In this document: positions 1-11,959 of the stretch, piece by piece | Layout of the letters: the number at the start of each line of letters is the position of its first letter | Numbering within the stretch: the stretch's first letter is position 1 | Source: Petrosia ficiformis | Taxonomy: Eukaryota > Porifera > Demospongiae > Haplosclerida > Petrosiidae | Reading direction: 5' to 3' | NCBI GenBank assembly: GCA_947044365.1 | Contig: OX345636.1 | Span: forward strand, 53,609,746-53,673,745 | DNA length: 64,000 nt | Translations under genes and position numbers: made by a program | The notes under the pieces: generated by a model | The model's database searches: none | What the model was told of the DNA's origin: nothing | What the model saw: only the letters and a program-made list of their open reading frames with translations

Positions 1-326
1 CAGAAATATTTATAATTATTATGTGTTATATTTGTGTATTTAAAATTAAACAGAATATAACAGTGGTACTCACTTCAATGTTTAGTAGTAATCTTTTTGG
101 AGAGCAAGAAAGGAATAGAGCTAAATCACCGACCCATAAAATAGCCTAAATTTGCATTGAAAGATTAGGATATAGTATTACCAGGAACCCATAAAAGAAT
201 GGAGCCTCTAACTGTCTAACTATTGTGTTTTACATTTCATAGAAAACTGTCTTGTGTTTCTTTCATAATTATATAAAAGTTTTTTGTCATGAACTCAATA
301 CCAGTTTACTTATGTGGCCATGAATA

Positions 327-802
327 TAGTGTTGCTACTACGTAGGGATATTTTAGTTAACTAAAATTAATACTAAATCTATTTTAGTATAATCTTTTCC
401 ATTTTAGTTTTTAACTATAACTAAAATATGTTATTGATTGCCTTTTAGTTATAGAACTATAACTAATATACATGTAATGGATTTTTGGTTAACTAAATGT
501 ACTTGCAATGGATTTTAGGTTAACTACTTATAATTACACTGAGAAGCAGTGTAAATGGATGTACATTTTTAATTTTAGTATAATTCTTCATTGTACTGTA
601 GGTCAAATTTCAAACTGACATATTAGTATTTGCATTTATAATTTTAGTTAACTGAAACAGCACTATGAAAACTATTAGTTAACTATAACTAAAATATAAT
701 TGAAAATATTAGTTAACTATTACTAAAACATCACTGAAATTAAGAAATTTTAGCTAACTATAACTAAAACAGCATCTCAAAAAGGAAACTAAAACAACAC
801 TA
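327..802. mobile_element. MITE-like repeat, TAGTGTTG ends, TTAGTTAAC-rich
   Basis: The segment starts with TAGTGTTGCTAC and ends with AAAACAACACTA, an imperfect terminal inverted repeat. Inside are many copies of TTAGTTAACTA and its complement. The same ends frame 59420-60077, so this is a dispersed family. There is no coding sequence. I see no gene in the flanks at 1-326 and 803-1034, which are AT-rich with ATTACAATTAGAATT runs. Confidence 0.5.
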
Positions 803-1034
803 GTTTCTACTGACACCTATGGTATATACAACATGCAGTTAGACAGAAGCTTAGTCTACAGCTTGCCCATACCTAAAATGTATTGTTATATTGTACACAG
901 GGTTGTTGTAATTGTACTCTTCACCTAATTGTTACAATTAGAATTAGTTGTATAGGAAAAATTTCAATTACAATTAGAATTACAATTAAATTATGATAAT
1001 AATTAATTACAATTAGAATTAGTTTCGTTTTAAT

Positions 1035-1400
1035 TGAATTACATCAAGTTCATGTTAACTTTTAAGAAAACCAAATTTTCAAAGTTCTTTGGTAGGAGTC
1101 TTGAGCGATCTGAGCGCAGTATGTTCCCAGCATGACTAAATAATTGCTCAACTGGTGCAGACGTTGCTGGCACCCCTAGATACATTCTGGCAATTTTTGA
1201 AAGAGTTGGGTATCTACTTTGATTTGCCTTCCAAAACGTAAGTGAATTCACATTTTTTTTCAAAGCTGCTGTCATCTAAGTAACTTGGAAATTCTCTTGA
1301 ACCACTGCCATTAGTGTCACTTTGATTTTCTTCCAAAAAGCTGAAGAGTTTGCTCTTTTTTGTTGGAGGCTCATCATTCAACAATTAACTGTTATTTTTC
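1035..1400 (-). pseudogene. hAT transposase C-terminal fragment
   Basis: The minus strand encodes a typical hAT C-terminal dimerisation domain. It has FWKANQSRYPTLSKIARMYL, then PATSAPVEQLFSHAG, then SRLLPKNFENLVFLK, which match the W..yP.Ls..A..yL / atSap.ErlFS.aG / L.p...e.l.fL pattern of the family. The upstream part (about 1265-1400, TKKSKLFSFLEENQSD...SYLDD) is in another frame. The frame changes near the poly-T run at 1253-1260, so the gene is broken. No N-terminal BED finger or RNase-H core is nearby. It is a dead fragment of a cut-and-paste transposase. Confidence 0.8.
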
Positions 1401-1451
1401 AATTAAACATTACAATTAAACTGTTAACAAGTGTATGTAGAGGAAAAAAAC

Positions 1452-1503
1452 ATCCCTATATTTGCTTTGTGATGACTATGTATTAAGCATTGCTGATGGC
1501 AAG
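1452..1503. repeat. Terminal fragment of the ATCCCTATA MITE family
   Basis: This stretch matches the left end of the complete MITE at 47421-47728: ATCCCTATATTTGCTTT, then the GATGACTATGTAT and GCATTGCTGATGGCA blocks. It abuts the broken Tc1-like coding sequence at 1530 and probably truncated it. Confidence 0.55.
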
Positions 1504-1529
1504 TTGACAATACTTTGGTCTTGTTGACA

Positions 1530-1827
1530 CTCGGCCACTTCTCACGTAGGAGTTCATGCATTTGTCTCCCTGTAATTTCATCATTCCTTGGCATGCTATC
1601 ATCGATGAACTTTAACTGTCGGAACTGAGCTTTGGAGCGTAAGAACATCTAAAAAAAATCTGTTATTATTCCATGATGTTGGTATTTACAAAGGATCTTA
1701 TAGATGGAGACTTTGCTTATATATATGTTCTCCTCCGTAAGGCGATTTTGTATTTCCTGGACAGAGTATCCAGACTTGCTGATGGCAAGAATCCTCCTCC
1801 TTGTCTCTAACGATACTCTTGGCATCA
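1530..1827 (-). pseudogene. Tc1/mariner-type transposase N-terminus (helix-turn-helix)
   Basis: Two minus-strand pieces are visible. The first (about 1660-1827) begins MMPRVSLETRRRILAISKSG and continues YSVQEIQNRL..., a basic helix-turn-helix typical of Tc1-like transposases. The second (about 1530-1648) reads MPRNDEITGRQMHELLREKW, resembling the second DNA-binding half of such proteins. The two are separated by a stop or a short intron-like gap. The second half is then cut by a MITE fragment. No DDE catalytic core is present, so this cannot be an autonomous element. Confidence 0.55.
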
Positions 1828-2020
1828 TAAACAGCAGCAGAGAAAACAGTGGTAGAGAGGTAGAATACACACATACATTATAAAGATCGTCGCAAAGTCT
1901 TATATACAGGCTCAAGCGTACGTGTACACATGCGCGTGTGTTCGTGCTCGAACGCGCTCGCATTCGCGCATGCACGCGGCTGTTAACTTACATCTGAAGT
2001 TATGTCTCTCTGTCTTTAAA

Positions 2021-3094
2021 AGCGTCTGTACATTTATATCTGTACATTTATATCTGTCTCTACATGTGCATCTGTCTTTGTCTGTTTGTATGTATATCCC
2101 TGTGTCTGTCTGTACACATATGTCTCTGTCTGTACATGTGACTCACTTTTATCTTTATGTCTACATGTACTTGTGTCAGTGATATTACAGTTTATGGAGC
2201 AAGTTAGAATATCCACTATAAAAAGAAATTTTTTTTTAACCTTTAGTTGACTACAGGAGTTTCAATGCAGTTTTATTTTCCTCCATGTTGATCTATTTTT
2301 CCTGCTAGTTAATATTTACAAGTCACATTTCGTTTGATATATATTGACTAGTATAAAGCACATGTCATAATAAGCATATTCATAGTAACAGACATATTAA
2401 TACAATGTAGCTATATACGTACATAGCATAGTATTATAGGTAAAACAACAGATGTTACTAGCTCATTCCAGAGTAATTAATTAATATAAGTGTACTAATA
2501 ACATGTAATATACTCCACAGATATTTGAAACATCAGTGCATGTGTATGTAACTATTATGGGATTTACATGTACATGTTTAAAGTACAGTGTTCTGCCCAC
2601 ACTGGTCGGCACTGGTCGGGAATAACCACCACTCAGATGAATTAACCACCTGTTAGATAAATTAACCACCTCTTAAATAAATTAACCACTTCTCAGATAA
2701 TACATATATAGGCTACTGAGACAGAATTAAGTATATACTGGATAAACAGCACTAAATGCAATGTAGAATCCAACCACCACTCTAAATATCCTGGGCAGAA
2801 CACTGAAAGTACATGTACATTGTATTGTTTTTGTTACCATTCTTTATTATGGCATGTACTTTATATACTAGTCAATATAGATCAATATCAAAAGAAATAA
2901 ATTACCATTCTGTAAACATTTTCTAGAAAGCAGTGTTGATCTATGTAGTCTCAGGAAGAATTGAAACTCGTGTAACCAAATGAGGGTTAAAATAACCCAT
3001 TCATGTTTACAGTGTGAAAGCATTCATTAAACATGCTGTAGAGCTGACAAAAGTCACATCTGAAACACTCACTATAAAAAGAATATAGGAAATA
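2021..3094. repeat. Left part of duplicated block A (gene 1 intron 2)
   Basis: From about GCGTCTGTACATTTATATCTG onward this sequence matches 18345-19130, which lies in intron 2 of gene 2. It therefore belongs to the duplicated ceramide-synthase unit. It holds CTGTACAT simple repeats (2021-2170) and otherwise no gene. Sequence left of about 2021 is unrelated to the other copy, so an insertion or rearrangement separates this block from exons 1-2 of gene 1, which are not in the window. Confidence 0.6.
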
Positions 3095-3793
3095 CCTTAA
3101 GCATACTAGTGATTGCATCCACTAAATTTAGCGTTTTCCACTAATCTCACATTTAGCGTTACTAATTTTAGCGTTTTTGTCCAAAACCCAAATTGTTAAA
3201 AAGAATAACAGCTTGGATAATAATGAATATTCTTTTGATCATCATGCAATTGCAGCAATCAAGCAGCATAGAGATAGAGGCTTACCGCTGGAGCAGGTTG
3301 TTGGTCATTTGCCAAAGTACATGTATATCTCTATGTTCATCAAGTTCATGCTAATCCATAGTGCACAGGTGACTGTAAAGGTTATTGATGTGTACTACCG
3401 ATGATCTCCTCCCGTGCAAGGTGGTCTAGAAATTCCTGTGTTAGTGAGTATTGCCATGGACTGCTCCGACAGTAACAAGGGTAAGATTAATAAGAAATTA
3501 GAAATTTTATTGAATGAATATTACAAAGTACCTGTTAATAGAAAATTTGAAGATGCTACTGAAGCAATCTTATGAACAATTCATTCTGACGGTGAAGATG
3601 TTGATTCAACAGACGATTCGGGTGAAGACGAAGATTAATAAAAATTCCATTCATTTTTTTAAAATATAAATTTTAATTAAACACAATAACTAATTAAAAT
3701 TTAATTATTGCGTAGTTTAATATTAGCGATTCTGATGCCTGTCGCTAATTTCGCTAAATTTAGTAAACGCAATTAATAGTAGTATGCTTAAGG
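3095..3793. mobile_element. DNA transposon, TA target, 699 bp, degenerate
   Basis: The ends are inverted repeats: CCTTAAGCATACTA on the left and TAGTATGCTTAAGG on the right, extending into CTAAATTTAGCG motifs. The element is flanked by TA on both sides. The corresponding place in the second copy (about 19130) lacks it, so it inserted after the duplication or was lost there. A + strand reading (3177-3404, HAIAAIKQHRDRGLPLEQVV) and a later acidic tail (ending DGEDVDSTDDSGEDED, about 3590-3638) look like transposase remnants with stops between them. TA targets suit Tc1/mariner/pogo-type elements, but I cannot name the family. Confidence 0.7.
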
Positions 3794-3994
3794 TACACAT
3801 CTTGAAAAGGAATGACAAGTGGCCTGGAAAATGTTTGTGTCAGTATGTGTATTTTTGAGTGTTTGTATTAGGCCTGTGTGATAATTGCGACAGTGAGATT
3901 ATCATGAAACATTTACCTACTTCACTAATACGATAATTAAGATATTTATTATTGGTAACTACTGTACATGTGCATTACGTTACCCACGTGTTAC

Positions 3995-4886
3995 AATGCT
4001 AAACGTCATGGATGCATTGAGTTCAAGTGTGCCTGAAGAGAAAGCCAAAAGTAGTGTAAAGAACTGTTTTGGATTCCCAGCTCAAGGTGGAGAGTTTATA
4101 AAGAAATATAAGAAGAACAACTGTTTTTTTGCAAACTGTGCCTCAAACAACTTTGATATGAAGGTACTACAATAAGTATGATGGTCCACTTTAAATATCA
4201 CCATCAATCAGAATTTGAGAAAGTAATGAGCAAGTGTACTCTTGTAACAACCCATAGTTCAGAAGCCTGAAGGGCAAGGATCTTACTGACACCTTTCAAC
4301 ACCTACACGTACAACCTCTACTACAAAGATGGGGAAGAGTTTGACAAACTCAGTATGCTACTGCACTGCTAAAGACATGATCTGATTCAGTACTGTAAGC
4401 GACAAAGGCTTTCAGGATATGTTATACCAAAAGACCATCACACAGAACTATATGTAGTGCAAGTTGTGCAACTCGACACATTTCTGTTCTATCAATTATA
4501 TAAATAGTGCTTCTCTTCTTACCTTTCAGCTTCTGTGCTTCACAAATAAGGGGCAATTCCCTTTCTAGCACCCTTCCCCTGGTGACTGCGATGTAGCCAC
4601 CATCATCGTGCCCCCAAACTTGTCAGTCCCTCACTTTGCTGTCTCTGCCCCTGCAAAACTATATGTGCCTTGATGCAATGCAGATAACAGGCTAAAATGG
4701 TGGCTAGAAAATGAGAAGCATTTTCCTCTTGCAAAGATTACAAGGAAATACCTTTGCAGCCCAGCGACATCAGTGACCTCTAAGAGAGCTTTTAGTGTTG
4801 CAAGGTATGTAGTTAACAAAAAATGAGCATGCCTGCTTCCAGAAAATGTCAGCATGAAAACCTTGACTAGAAGAAATTTCTTATGA
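3995..4886 (+). pseudogene. hAT (ZBED-like) transposase pseudogene, copy A
   Basis: The left part reads as a degraded BED zinc finger (NCFGFPAQGGEFIKKYKK, then C...C and HFKYHH). The right part (about 4680-4886) is a hAT dimerisation domain: LKWWLENEKHFPLAKITRKY, SPATSV, RAFSVARYVVNKK, then a stop, then LLPENVS. Frameshifts and stops interrupt it throughout. An allied copy with the same layout sits at 19530-20457, so the element was present before the segmental duplication. Confidence 0.7.
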
Positions 4887-6026
4887 CATGTTCTTATTTA
4901 ACATTTATTTATGTTATCAAGATAATATTGTTTATCTACCTAGGTATAAGTTATTTCATTATCACATAGGCCTAGTGGGTATATAATGTGTACATTTTCT
5001 AAGCCATTTTGTCTGATTATTTTTCTAAGCCAAAGTGGCTTCTCTAATGTTTATTGAAACCATTGTGGCTGCTTGTTTGTTTGTTTGTCTATGCCTATTA
5101 CTAGCACGCTAGGCACATGAATTTTCATGTACGTCTTTACTTACTAGACACTCAAATGGATCTATAGTTACAAAATTCAAACTGTTTGTAATATTTGCCA
5201 ACAAGATAAAATGTATACACTACAAAATCTTATATTTAGTTGTACCTAATTTTTGGGTGAAAATCATAGTGTATGTAATAATGCAATGTGTGTAATAACA
5301 GAATATGCAATATTAAAAACGCACATACTGTTTTAGCTGTTAGTTACATTAGTTTCATAATAATTGTGACCACAAATGAGAAAACATGCCAGAAGTCTGA
5401 CTCCTACTTCACTCTTTTAGAGCTAATCACCTAAGATTCATCTTAAACAGTTTTTTTCAGAGCTACAAAATGCACAAAACATGACAACCAAGTCTTACAA
5501 ATAATACAATTATAAACACTAGTGTTACAAAATCCCTAGTATAACTAAGGTATTGTGACTTACAGTTAATTAAACTATAGCTAAATTACAGCTATAATCA
5601 TACTAAAGCAATACCAATATACAAACATGATTACTAATAGCTCACAGGACATTCTTGGAGTCTAACGTGTTCCACAATGTCTTCACTTCATCTTGAGAAA
5701 ACCGCAAAGGTAACCTTCTCTCTTCTCTGCATATGGCAATAACTTCATAGTCCTGAGTGAGCTCCCGTAACCACAGATAACAGGGAATACATTGATAATT
5801 TTCTAATCAACTGTTAAAACGTTTCCTTTCTAAAATGAATTATTCAATTTAAAACAAACAGTGCGTGGATTTTGTGAGTTTTTTTTTTTCAAAATTTTAA
5901 TTTAAAATCGAAATTTTGTATATGTTTTGTTTTTGTGGAAGAGTTCATAAAATTATTTCAAACAAAAATCTAAATTTATGCTATTTATGGAAATTTAAAA
6001 AAAAATCATTGTACCTAATGAGAAAA
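4887..6026. other. No gene recognised (intron 2 of gene 1)
   Basis: AT-rich sequence matching about 20458-22355 of copy B, apart from the insertion at 21095-21865 there. Apart from short CTTGTTTGTTTGTTTG runs I see no coding, RNA or transposon structure in it. Confidence 0.5.
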
Positions 6027-6287
6027 CATTGTGTTGGTTTCATGTCACATGACTTAATCATACTATAAAAATTATATGGTATCTCATATTAAGAGTATAA
6101 GAGAACCATATATGGTCATTTTCCATATATGGTCATTTTTACAATATTGTTTTCTGATTAATGTACGACAATTTAAATTAAGTTGAGTGTACATCAAATC
6201 TACCTAATAATTATTTGACAAAAAAATTCAATCATATATTTTTATAATAATTATGATTAAGTCATGTGACATGAAACCAACACAATG
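6027..6287. mobile_element. Foldback MITE, CATTGTGTTGG ends (copy A)
   Basis: About 45 bp at the left (CATTGTGTTGGTTTCATGTC and onward) recurs inverted at the right end, giving a long hairpin around an AT-rich centre. The same element is at 22356-22596 in copy B, so it predates the duplication. Non-coding. Confidence 0.75.
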
Positions 6288-6608
6288 AAAAGGGAAAGGT
6301 GAGAAACTCTCACATAATGATAATGCAGTAGATAATATGTATTCATTATTGAATAATAATAATTATTATTATTATGGCCACAATTATAATAGTAATAATT
6401 ATCTGTATATGGGAATAGTTAAGTGGGTATTGTTATAACAGTTAGTCCAGTCATAATACTGCAAAAATAGAATTGTTAAATTAACAAATGTATTGGTTAG
6501 TACAGTTGTAAAAATACAGATTATAATTTAATAGTCATACAGATTTTTATGATTGCATGATAAAATAAATACCTGTACCAATTATAACCAAATTATTATC
6601 ATGTCTAA

Positions 6609-6694
6609 TATCTCATATTAGATGCACAAAGAAGGTTTGGAAACCTACAATGATATAGTTTACTTTCTTCTTTGTGCATCTATTATATGAGATA
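6609..6694. repeat. Short palindrome (hairpin)
   Basis: TATCTCATATTAGATGCACA with AAGAAGG is followed about 25 bp later by its inverted copy CTTCTTTGTGCATCTATTAT-ATGAGATA. It is repeated at about 22923-23010 in copy B. The arms tolerate few changes, so it may be a tiny MITE. Confidence 0.55.
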
Positions 6695-6799
6695 AGGTAA
6701 TTCAAATTGCAACTATTAGATTATAATTAGTACAAGTACATATAATTTTATTTACTATAGAAACATAGCCTACATGACCAATTATTATTAAACTAGGAA

Positions 6800-7242
6800 T
6801 ACGTATGCGCAGACTGCCTCGCTCGCACTACACTATAGTCGATTAATATCCAGAAAGGTGTGGTTCTAGTCACACAGTGGTATAATTATTTGACTTTGAC
6901 ACTTATAATGGCAGGAAAGAAAACAGAATTTAGTGATTTGTCATCTTGTGATCCTTGCAATGATGCTAACATACACGGGATTGTCTTGCTTGTCGTTCAC
7001 TCTCATCTAGATCTCGCTGTTTTGGTTCTCTACCTCTTAATTTCTCCTCTGTCTTGGCCTCTTCTGTAGCTCCCGCACTTTGCTTCTTTTTCTCAGTGTA
7101 GCTAGGCGTCGAAGGCGTGCTGTAGCTCCCTCACTTGTAGGTTCCTCACTCGTCTCTACATTAGAGCAACATTACACGCGGTCTATGAATAAACGTGTCT
7201 GTGGTTGTACGTTTAATTATTGCATTCCTAAGCGTGACAGAA

Positions 7243-7281
<39 letters not shown>

Positions 7282-7345
7282 AACTAAGGTCGAGATTTCA
7301 CTACACTCCCGGATTAGTTGCCTCGTACTAAGGTGTTCGGCAATT
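6800..7345. other. Copy-A-specific insertion with (TA)n tract
   Basis: This approximately 545 bp stretch is absent from copy B, where the flanks (CATGACCA... and TTACAATTTCAACT) are almost adjacent at 23100. It contains a perfect AT/TA dinucleotide run at about 7245-7279. Short open frames here have no family features and I do not call them genes. Confidence 0.45.
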
Positions 7346-7537
7346 ACAATTTCAACTATTCTCTGCAACTGCACTAACCAATGAATTAACAATTTAATTT
7401 TTACAGTGAATATTAATATAATATGTGAAACTGATGAATAATTAGCCACTAGATATGGGAATAGTTAATTGGCTATGGTAGTAACAAGTAGTCCAGTCAT
7501 ATGATATACGAACTCATCCAGACCTTTTACTTGTGTT

Positions 7538-8135
7538 GTTTCGGCATATGCCCATTCTGATTGACAAATAGGACTTATGATTCCTTCCTTCATTGCCTTG
7601 GTACTATTGGTGAACACAGAGAAGTCATTTGCTGCAACAAGTATGTATGACTGGAAGGATAATAGGTACATGATGGCAAATTTGGCATTTAAATGAATCA
7701 CGCAACAAACAATAAAGTCCTTTGTTTTCTTAGTGAACTTGAAAATACATTACAATTTCTGATTAATTTCATGCCTTTCTTCTGAATCTCATCAATCTAT
7801 GAATATTTTGCCATTTTCTTTGGCAGGGGAAAGAAATGAACAAATGACATAATGAATATTAACTGTTATACCTTGAGTCCCAGATCCATCTTCAATAGGA
7901 ATACCATCACTCGAACAAATAACATATTTCTTGTGCCACTTCTTTTGCAATTGGATATGTAATTTACTTTAATTTCATTTTCATACGTACATGTCTTCAA
8001 AATCATTAATGATGTTATAGATGTTGGACTGATAAGACACAGTGTATTGTTGCAGGTGTAGGAGAATATCACAATGTTTGGTATGACTCATAAGAAATGG
8101 CATGTCAGTTACACCACTATGAAGAGCATCATGTG
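7538..8135 (-). other. Possible exons of an unrecognised gene fragment
   Basis: Three minus-strand stretches read well as protein and end at plausible splice sites. The first is about 7990-8135 (PFLMSHTKHCDILLHLQQYT..., followed by GTACGT). The second is about 7872-7950 (KKWHKKYVICSSDGIPIEDG, followed by GTATAA). The third is about 7538-7650 (after TTCCAG: SYILVAANDFSVFTNSTKAM...). I do not recognise the product. The region is specific to copy A and lies inside intron 2 of gene 1, which suggests an inserted gene fragment or transposon piece. Confidence 0.25.
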
Positions 8136-8414
8136 CAGATTAAAAAAAATTATAAATTTTGAAACACTGTTACTTATGGCACTTTTTCTCATACGTGGTC
8201 ACAATTAAGTCATGGCGTCATTCTAACTAGCGAAAATAGCGGAGTAATTAATTGCTACATAACCACATCTATTTGTTATACATACACACGTTACAATGCT
8301 ATTTCGAAGAGTGCAATTATTTATAATGTATATTCTAAAAGAAGTGTGCAAATTTAGTAATAATTTTGTCAGTGAATTAGCAATATATGAGTCATGGAAG
8401 TATTTTTTCCTCAG

Positions 8415-11182
8415 CGTATACCAAAATGGTTCAATATTATTGAACATGATGCTGTGAAGTTCCCAGAGAGTGCTTGGAAGTCGATAATCTATACCATCAC
8501 ATGGACATGGGCTATGTATCTATGTATATTTGGTGAAGACAAGTTTTTCTTTTATCTATTCATTACCTGGCAAAGTAAGTGTTTACATGTCAAAAAAAGG
8601 CATTTTTTGACATTAATTTTGTCTAGAAATGTATAATTATATGCTATTTACATGTAGTTCTGTATTAATTTATTTTGTATTTCCCTATCTAATAATAACT
8701 TTGTATAAGCAAGTTGCATCTCAACTGTTTCAATCTTGAGTCTTTCAATTTATATGTGCCTTAATTTCATAATTCTTTTGATAAACACTTGAAATACTTG
8801 CATGCAAGTGCTTAAATATGCACTTGCAAGTAATGATACGAGTACTTTAGTACAACTGAAAGTACATTAGTTTAGCAGACTAATGACTAAGTATAAGTAC
8901 TTCACAATTTGTACTTAAGTACATGTACCAATCTACATGTTCCCTTGTCTGTCAGCTAAATACAAACACTAATTTATTTGACCCCAGGTCCCAATTGTTC
9001 ATCTTTTTATGACATGTTTACCAGATGATTATTTGTATTTTATTCATTGCTTCCTTTCAATGTAGAGTTTGTAACAGGAGCTCCTGTTCCCTCTGAACTG
9101 TACTGGTTGTATATGTTACAAATGGGTTTCTATGTTCATTGTGTTTATGCATCGACGTTTCTGGAAACCATAAGAAGGGACTACGCTCTGTTAATGTTAC
9201 ATCATTTCTTAACATTGGCATTATTAAGCTACTCTTTTGCTGTCAGGTATATCTAGTAATTTACTGTTGTTGTACATGTAAAAGGTCACTGACATTTGAA
9301 AACTATGATTGTGCATGTAAAAATAATTTTAATTATGATGAGCTAATGAAAATGTATTTAGTTGTAGACCGGGCATACATAATTATATATGCATTTACAT
9401 GTAAGTACATAGGCTGGCATACATGTACACATGTAAATGTAAATGGTCTTTTATCTACATTCCCACTCCTACCATTGTATCTTTCTCCTTTTCTTTCCTC
9501 TTGTATCCCTTGACAAAATCTTCATTCTTGTAGATATCATTATATAGGTTTGTTGCTGCTCTTTATTCTGGATATTGGTGACCTAACGTTGGAAGTCACA
9601 AAATCTATTTTATATTTCAAAACCAGGAATGGGAAAGATCACAAAGGTCCTGAAATATTGGCAAATATTGGATTTGCCATTTTCACACTTCAATGGTAGG
9701 ATTTACTATACTATACTGTGGTGTACTATAATTTACTATACTCTAGTTAGCTACCTACTCCACTGTACTCTACTATACTGAACTGTACTATACTATACTG
9801 TAGTGTACTCTACTCTACTGTACTCTAGCTACATGTAGCTACCTACTCCACTGCACTCTACTATGCTGCACCATGCCATATTGCATGTACTCTACTGTAT
9901 TCCACTCTACTGTACTGTACTGTACTCTACTATACTGTACTATACTATACTGTAGTGTACTCTACTGTACTGTACTGTACTGTACTCCACTCTACTGTAC
10001 TATACTGTACAGTACTCTACTCTACTCAAAATTACTGTACTGTACTCTACTCTACTCAAAATTACTGTACTGTACTCTACTCTACTCAAAATTACTGTAC
10101 TGTACTCTACTCTACTCTACTCAAAATTACTGTACTCTACTGTACTCCAATTAATCTACTGTACTGTATTGTACACTACTTTACTGTTTTCTACTGTACT
10201 CTACTATACATATGTAGTATATATGTCACTCTACTGCACTGTACTGTACTGTACTCTACTCTACTCCAATTTACTGTACTCTACTATACTCTACTGTACT
10301 CTACTCTATTCCAATTTACTGTACTCTACTATACTCTACTGTACTCTACTCTACTCCAATTTACTGTACTCTACTATACTCTACTGTACTCTACTCTACT
10401 CCAATTTACTGTACTCTACTATACTCTACTGTACTCTACTCTACTCCAATTTACTGTACTCTACTATACTCTACTGTACTCTACTCTACTCCAATTTACT
10501 GTACTCTACTATACTCTACTGTACTCTACTCTACTCCAATTTACTGTACTCTACTATACTCTACTGTACTCTACTCACAATTACTGTACTCTACTGTACT
10601 CCAATCTGCTGTACTGTACTGTACACTACTTTACTGTACTCTACTGTACTCTTCTATACTATATGTAGTATATATTTCACTCTACTTCACTGTATTGTAC
10701 TGTACTGCACTATACTATACCATATACAGTTCGAAGACCTCGAACCCGTTGGAAAGTAATCATAAAGACCACCATTTAAAACAATACTGTCTCCTGAATT
10801 GGGTATCAAATGTACCAATTTCCACACAGCTGATACATATCTATACATAATATACTTTATCACAATTAAGTAATGCTTACTTTTCTCTTCCTATAACAGG
10901 ATTGTCTTTCGATTGTACTGGTATATAACAAAGGTTGTTTACTCTACTTCATATGTGAGTGTGTGGGTGTATCCTAATGGACCTTTCTATCTCTCTTTCA
11001 ACATCATGTTACTAGCACTGTATGCTATGCAAGTGTATTGGTTTATATTTATAGTGAAGTTGCTTGTGAAAGTATTAAGTGGAGAGGAAATTAAAGACAA
11101 TAGGGAGACTGAGGAAGAAGAAGCAGCAAGGCAATTAGCTGTGGAGAGGGAGAGAGCTGCTAAAGGTATTAAAACAGAGTGA
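8415..11182 (+). CDS. CERS-like: Ceramide synthase-like TLC protein, gene 1 (exons 3-6)
   Basis: Exons are 8415-8574, 9066-9246, 9534-9695 and 10900-11182, all with AG/GT borders. They continue one reading frame and have the same lengths and phases as genes 2 and 3. The product belongs to the Lag1/ceramide synthase family: ER-membrane enzymes that join an acyl chain from acyl-CoA to a sphingoid base. Visible family features are KFPESAWKS, SELYWLYMLQMGFYVH, RRDY...MLHHFLTLALLSYS and LDIGDLTLEVTK, and an acidic Glu-rich tail ending AAKGIKTE. The HH pair and both Asp of HDxxD are kept, but the His before the first Asp is Leu. Exons 1-2 are not seen: the sequence left of about 2021 is unrelated to the gene 2 counterpart. 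The gene is therefore either continued upstream of the window or truncated. Confidence 0.88.
9705..10712. repeat. TACTG/TACTC satellite in intron 5 of gene 1
   Basis: About 1 kb of tandem pentamers (TACTG, TACTC, TACTA). From about 10255 to 10600 it has a 45 bp higher-order unit containing CCAATTTACTGTACTCTACT, repeated about eight times. The pentamer keeps one strand free of stops in several frames, so long open frames here are artefacts. Related arrays lie in intron 5 of gene 2 and gene 3. Confidence 0.9.
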
Positions 11183-11959
11183 ATTAGTTGTGTTAATCAG
11201 GTGAAGTTTGATCACCATTAATATATAGTTTGTTTTTTCATATTATAGTTATAATTATTTTTATTTAAATTGAGTTTTCCTACAATAATCAATTAATTAG
11301 ATAGATGGGCATAACCTCATCAACAATTATACTATTTTATTTCCTGTCAAAATTTAATGCAATGAGAAATATTGTATATATAGGGTTAGCAAAAGAACAT
11401 AACAAAATACAACTGACAACATTAATGTTAAGGTATAAGTAAAAAATTGCTTGTTTAATTTTTGTTGTTTAAAGGGTGGGGCTATCTAGAATTGAGAATA
11501 GAACCAACATGTAACACACTGGCTGGGTTACATAATGACACAGAGCTTTGCATTGTGTCCATTGTGTTGTGATAAAATTCAATTAACTGGTTATTGCAAC
11601 GCAACTGCAAAGATACAATCAGATTCTACACTAGCATTATGTTGATGGAAGCTTATTCTGTTTACAATACAAAAGTTTGATGCGATGCAAGACTTTGCAT
11701 CATTATATGAACCAGCCTTTAGCCATGTTGAATTTGCAGTGGAGTTGACCAAGTTGATGTTTAACAGCTTTGGTTATGGCCCGAACATGAGGAGTCTGAG
11801 ATATGTCAAAGGATAGTATGACACTAAGGTATTTGATGTAAGGGATGATAGAAATGGGTATAATTATTGTTGACATGAAGATCTAGAGGTATAGGATATC
11901 GAGATCTGGTAACTGAAAGAATGATTGTTATTAAAGCATACAATTCAGGCTGTGGTCGA
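11183..11959. other. Intergenic, no gene recognised
   Basis: This is the 3' flank of gene 1 and matches 25811-26045 plus 41081-41640. In copy B it is split by the 15 kb TTAA insertion. I see no coding sequence or hairpin element in it. Confidence 0.5.

Noticed and set aside
6860..7331. Plus-strand frames of 69-83 codons
   Set aside because: No family features, run into a TA microsatellite, and sit in a copy-specific insertion.
9873..10759. Open frames of up to 237 codons rich in Leu-Tyr-Cys-Thr
   Set aside because: They are translations of the TACTG/TACTC pentamer array in intron 5 and occur in several frames.
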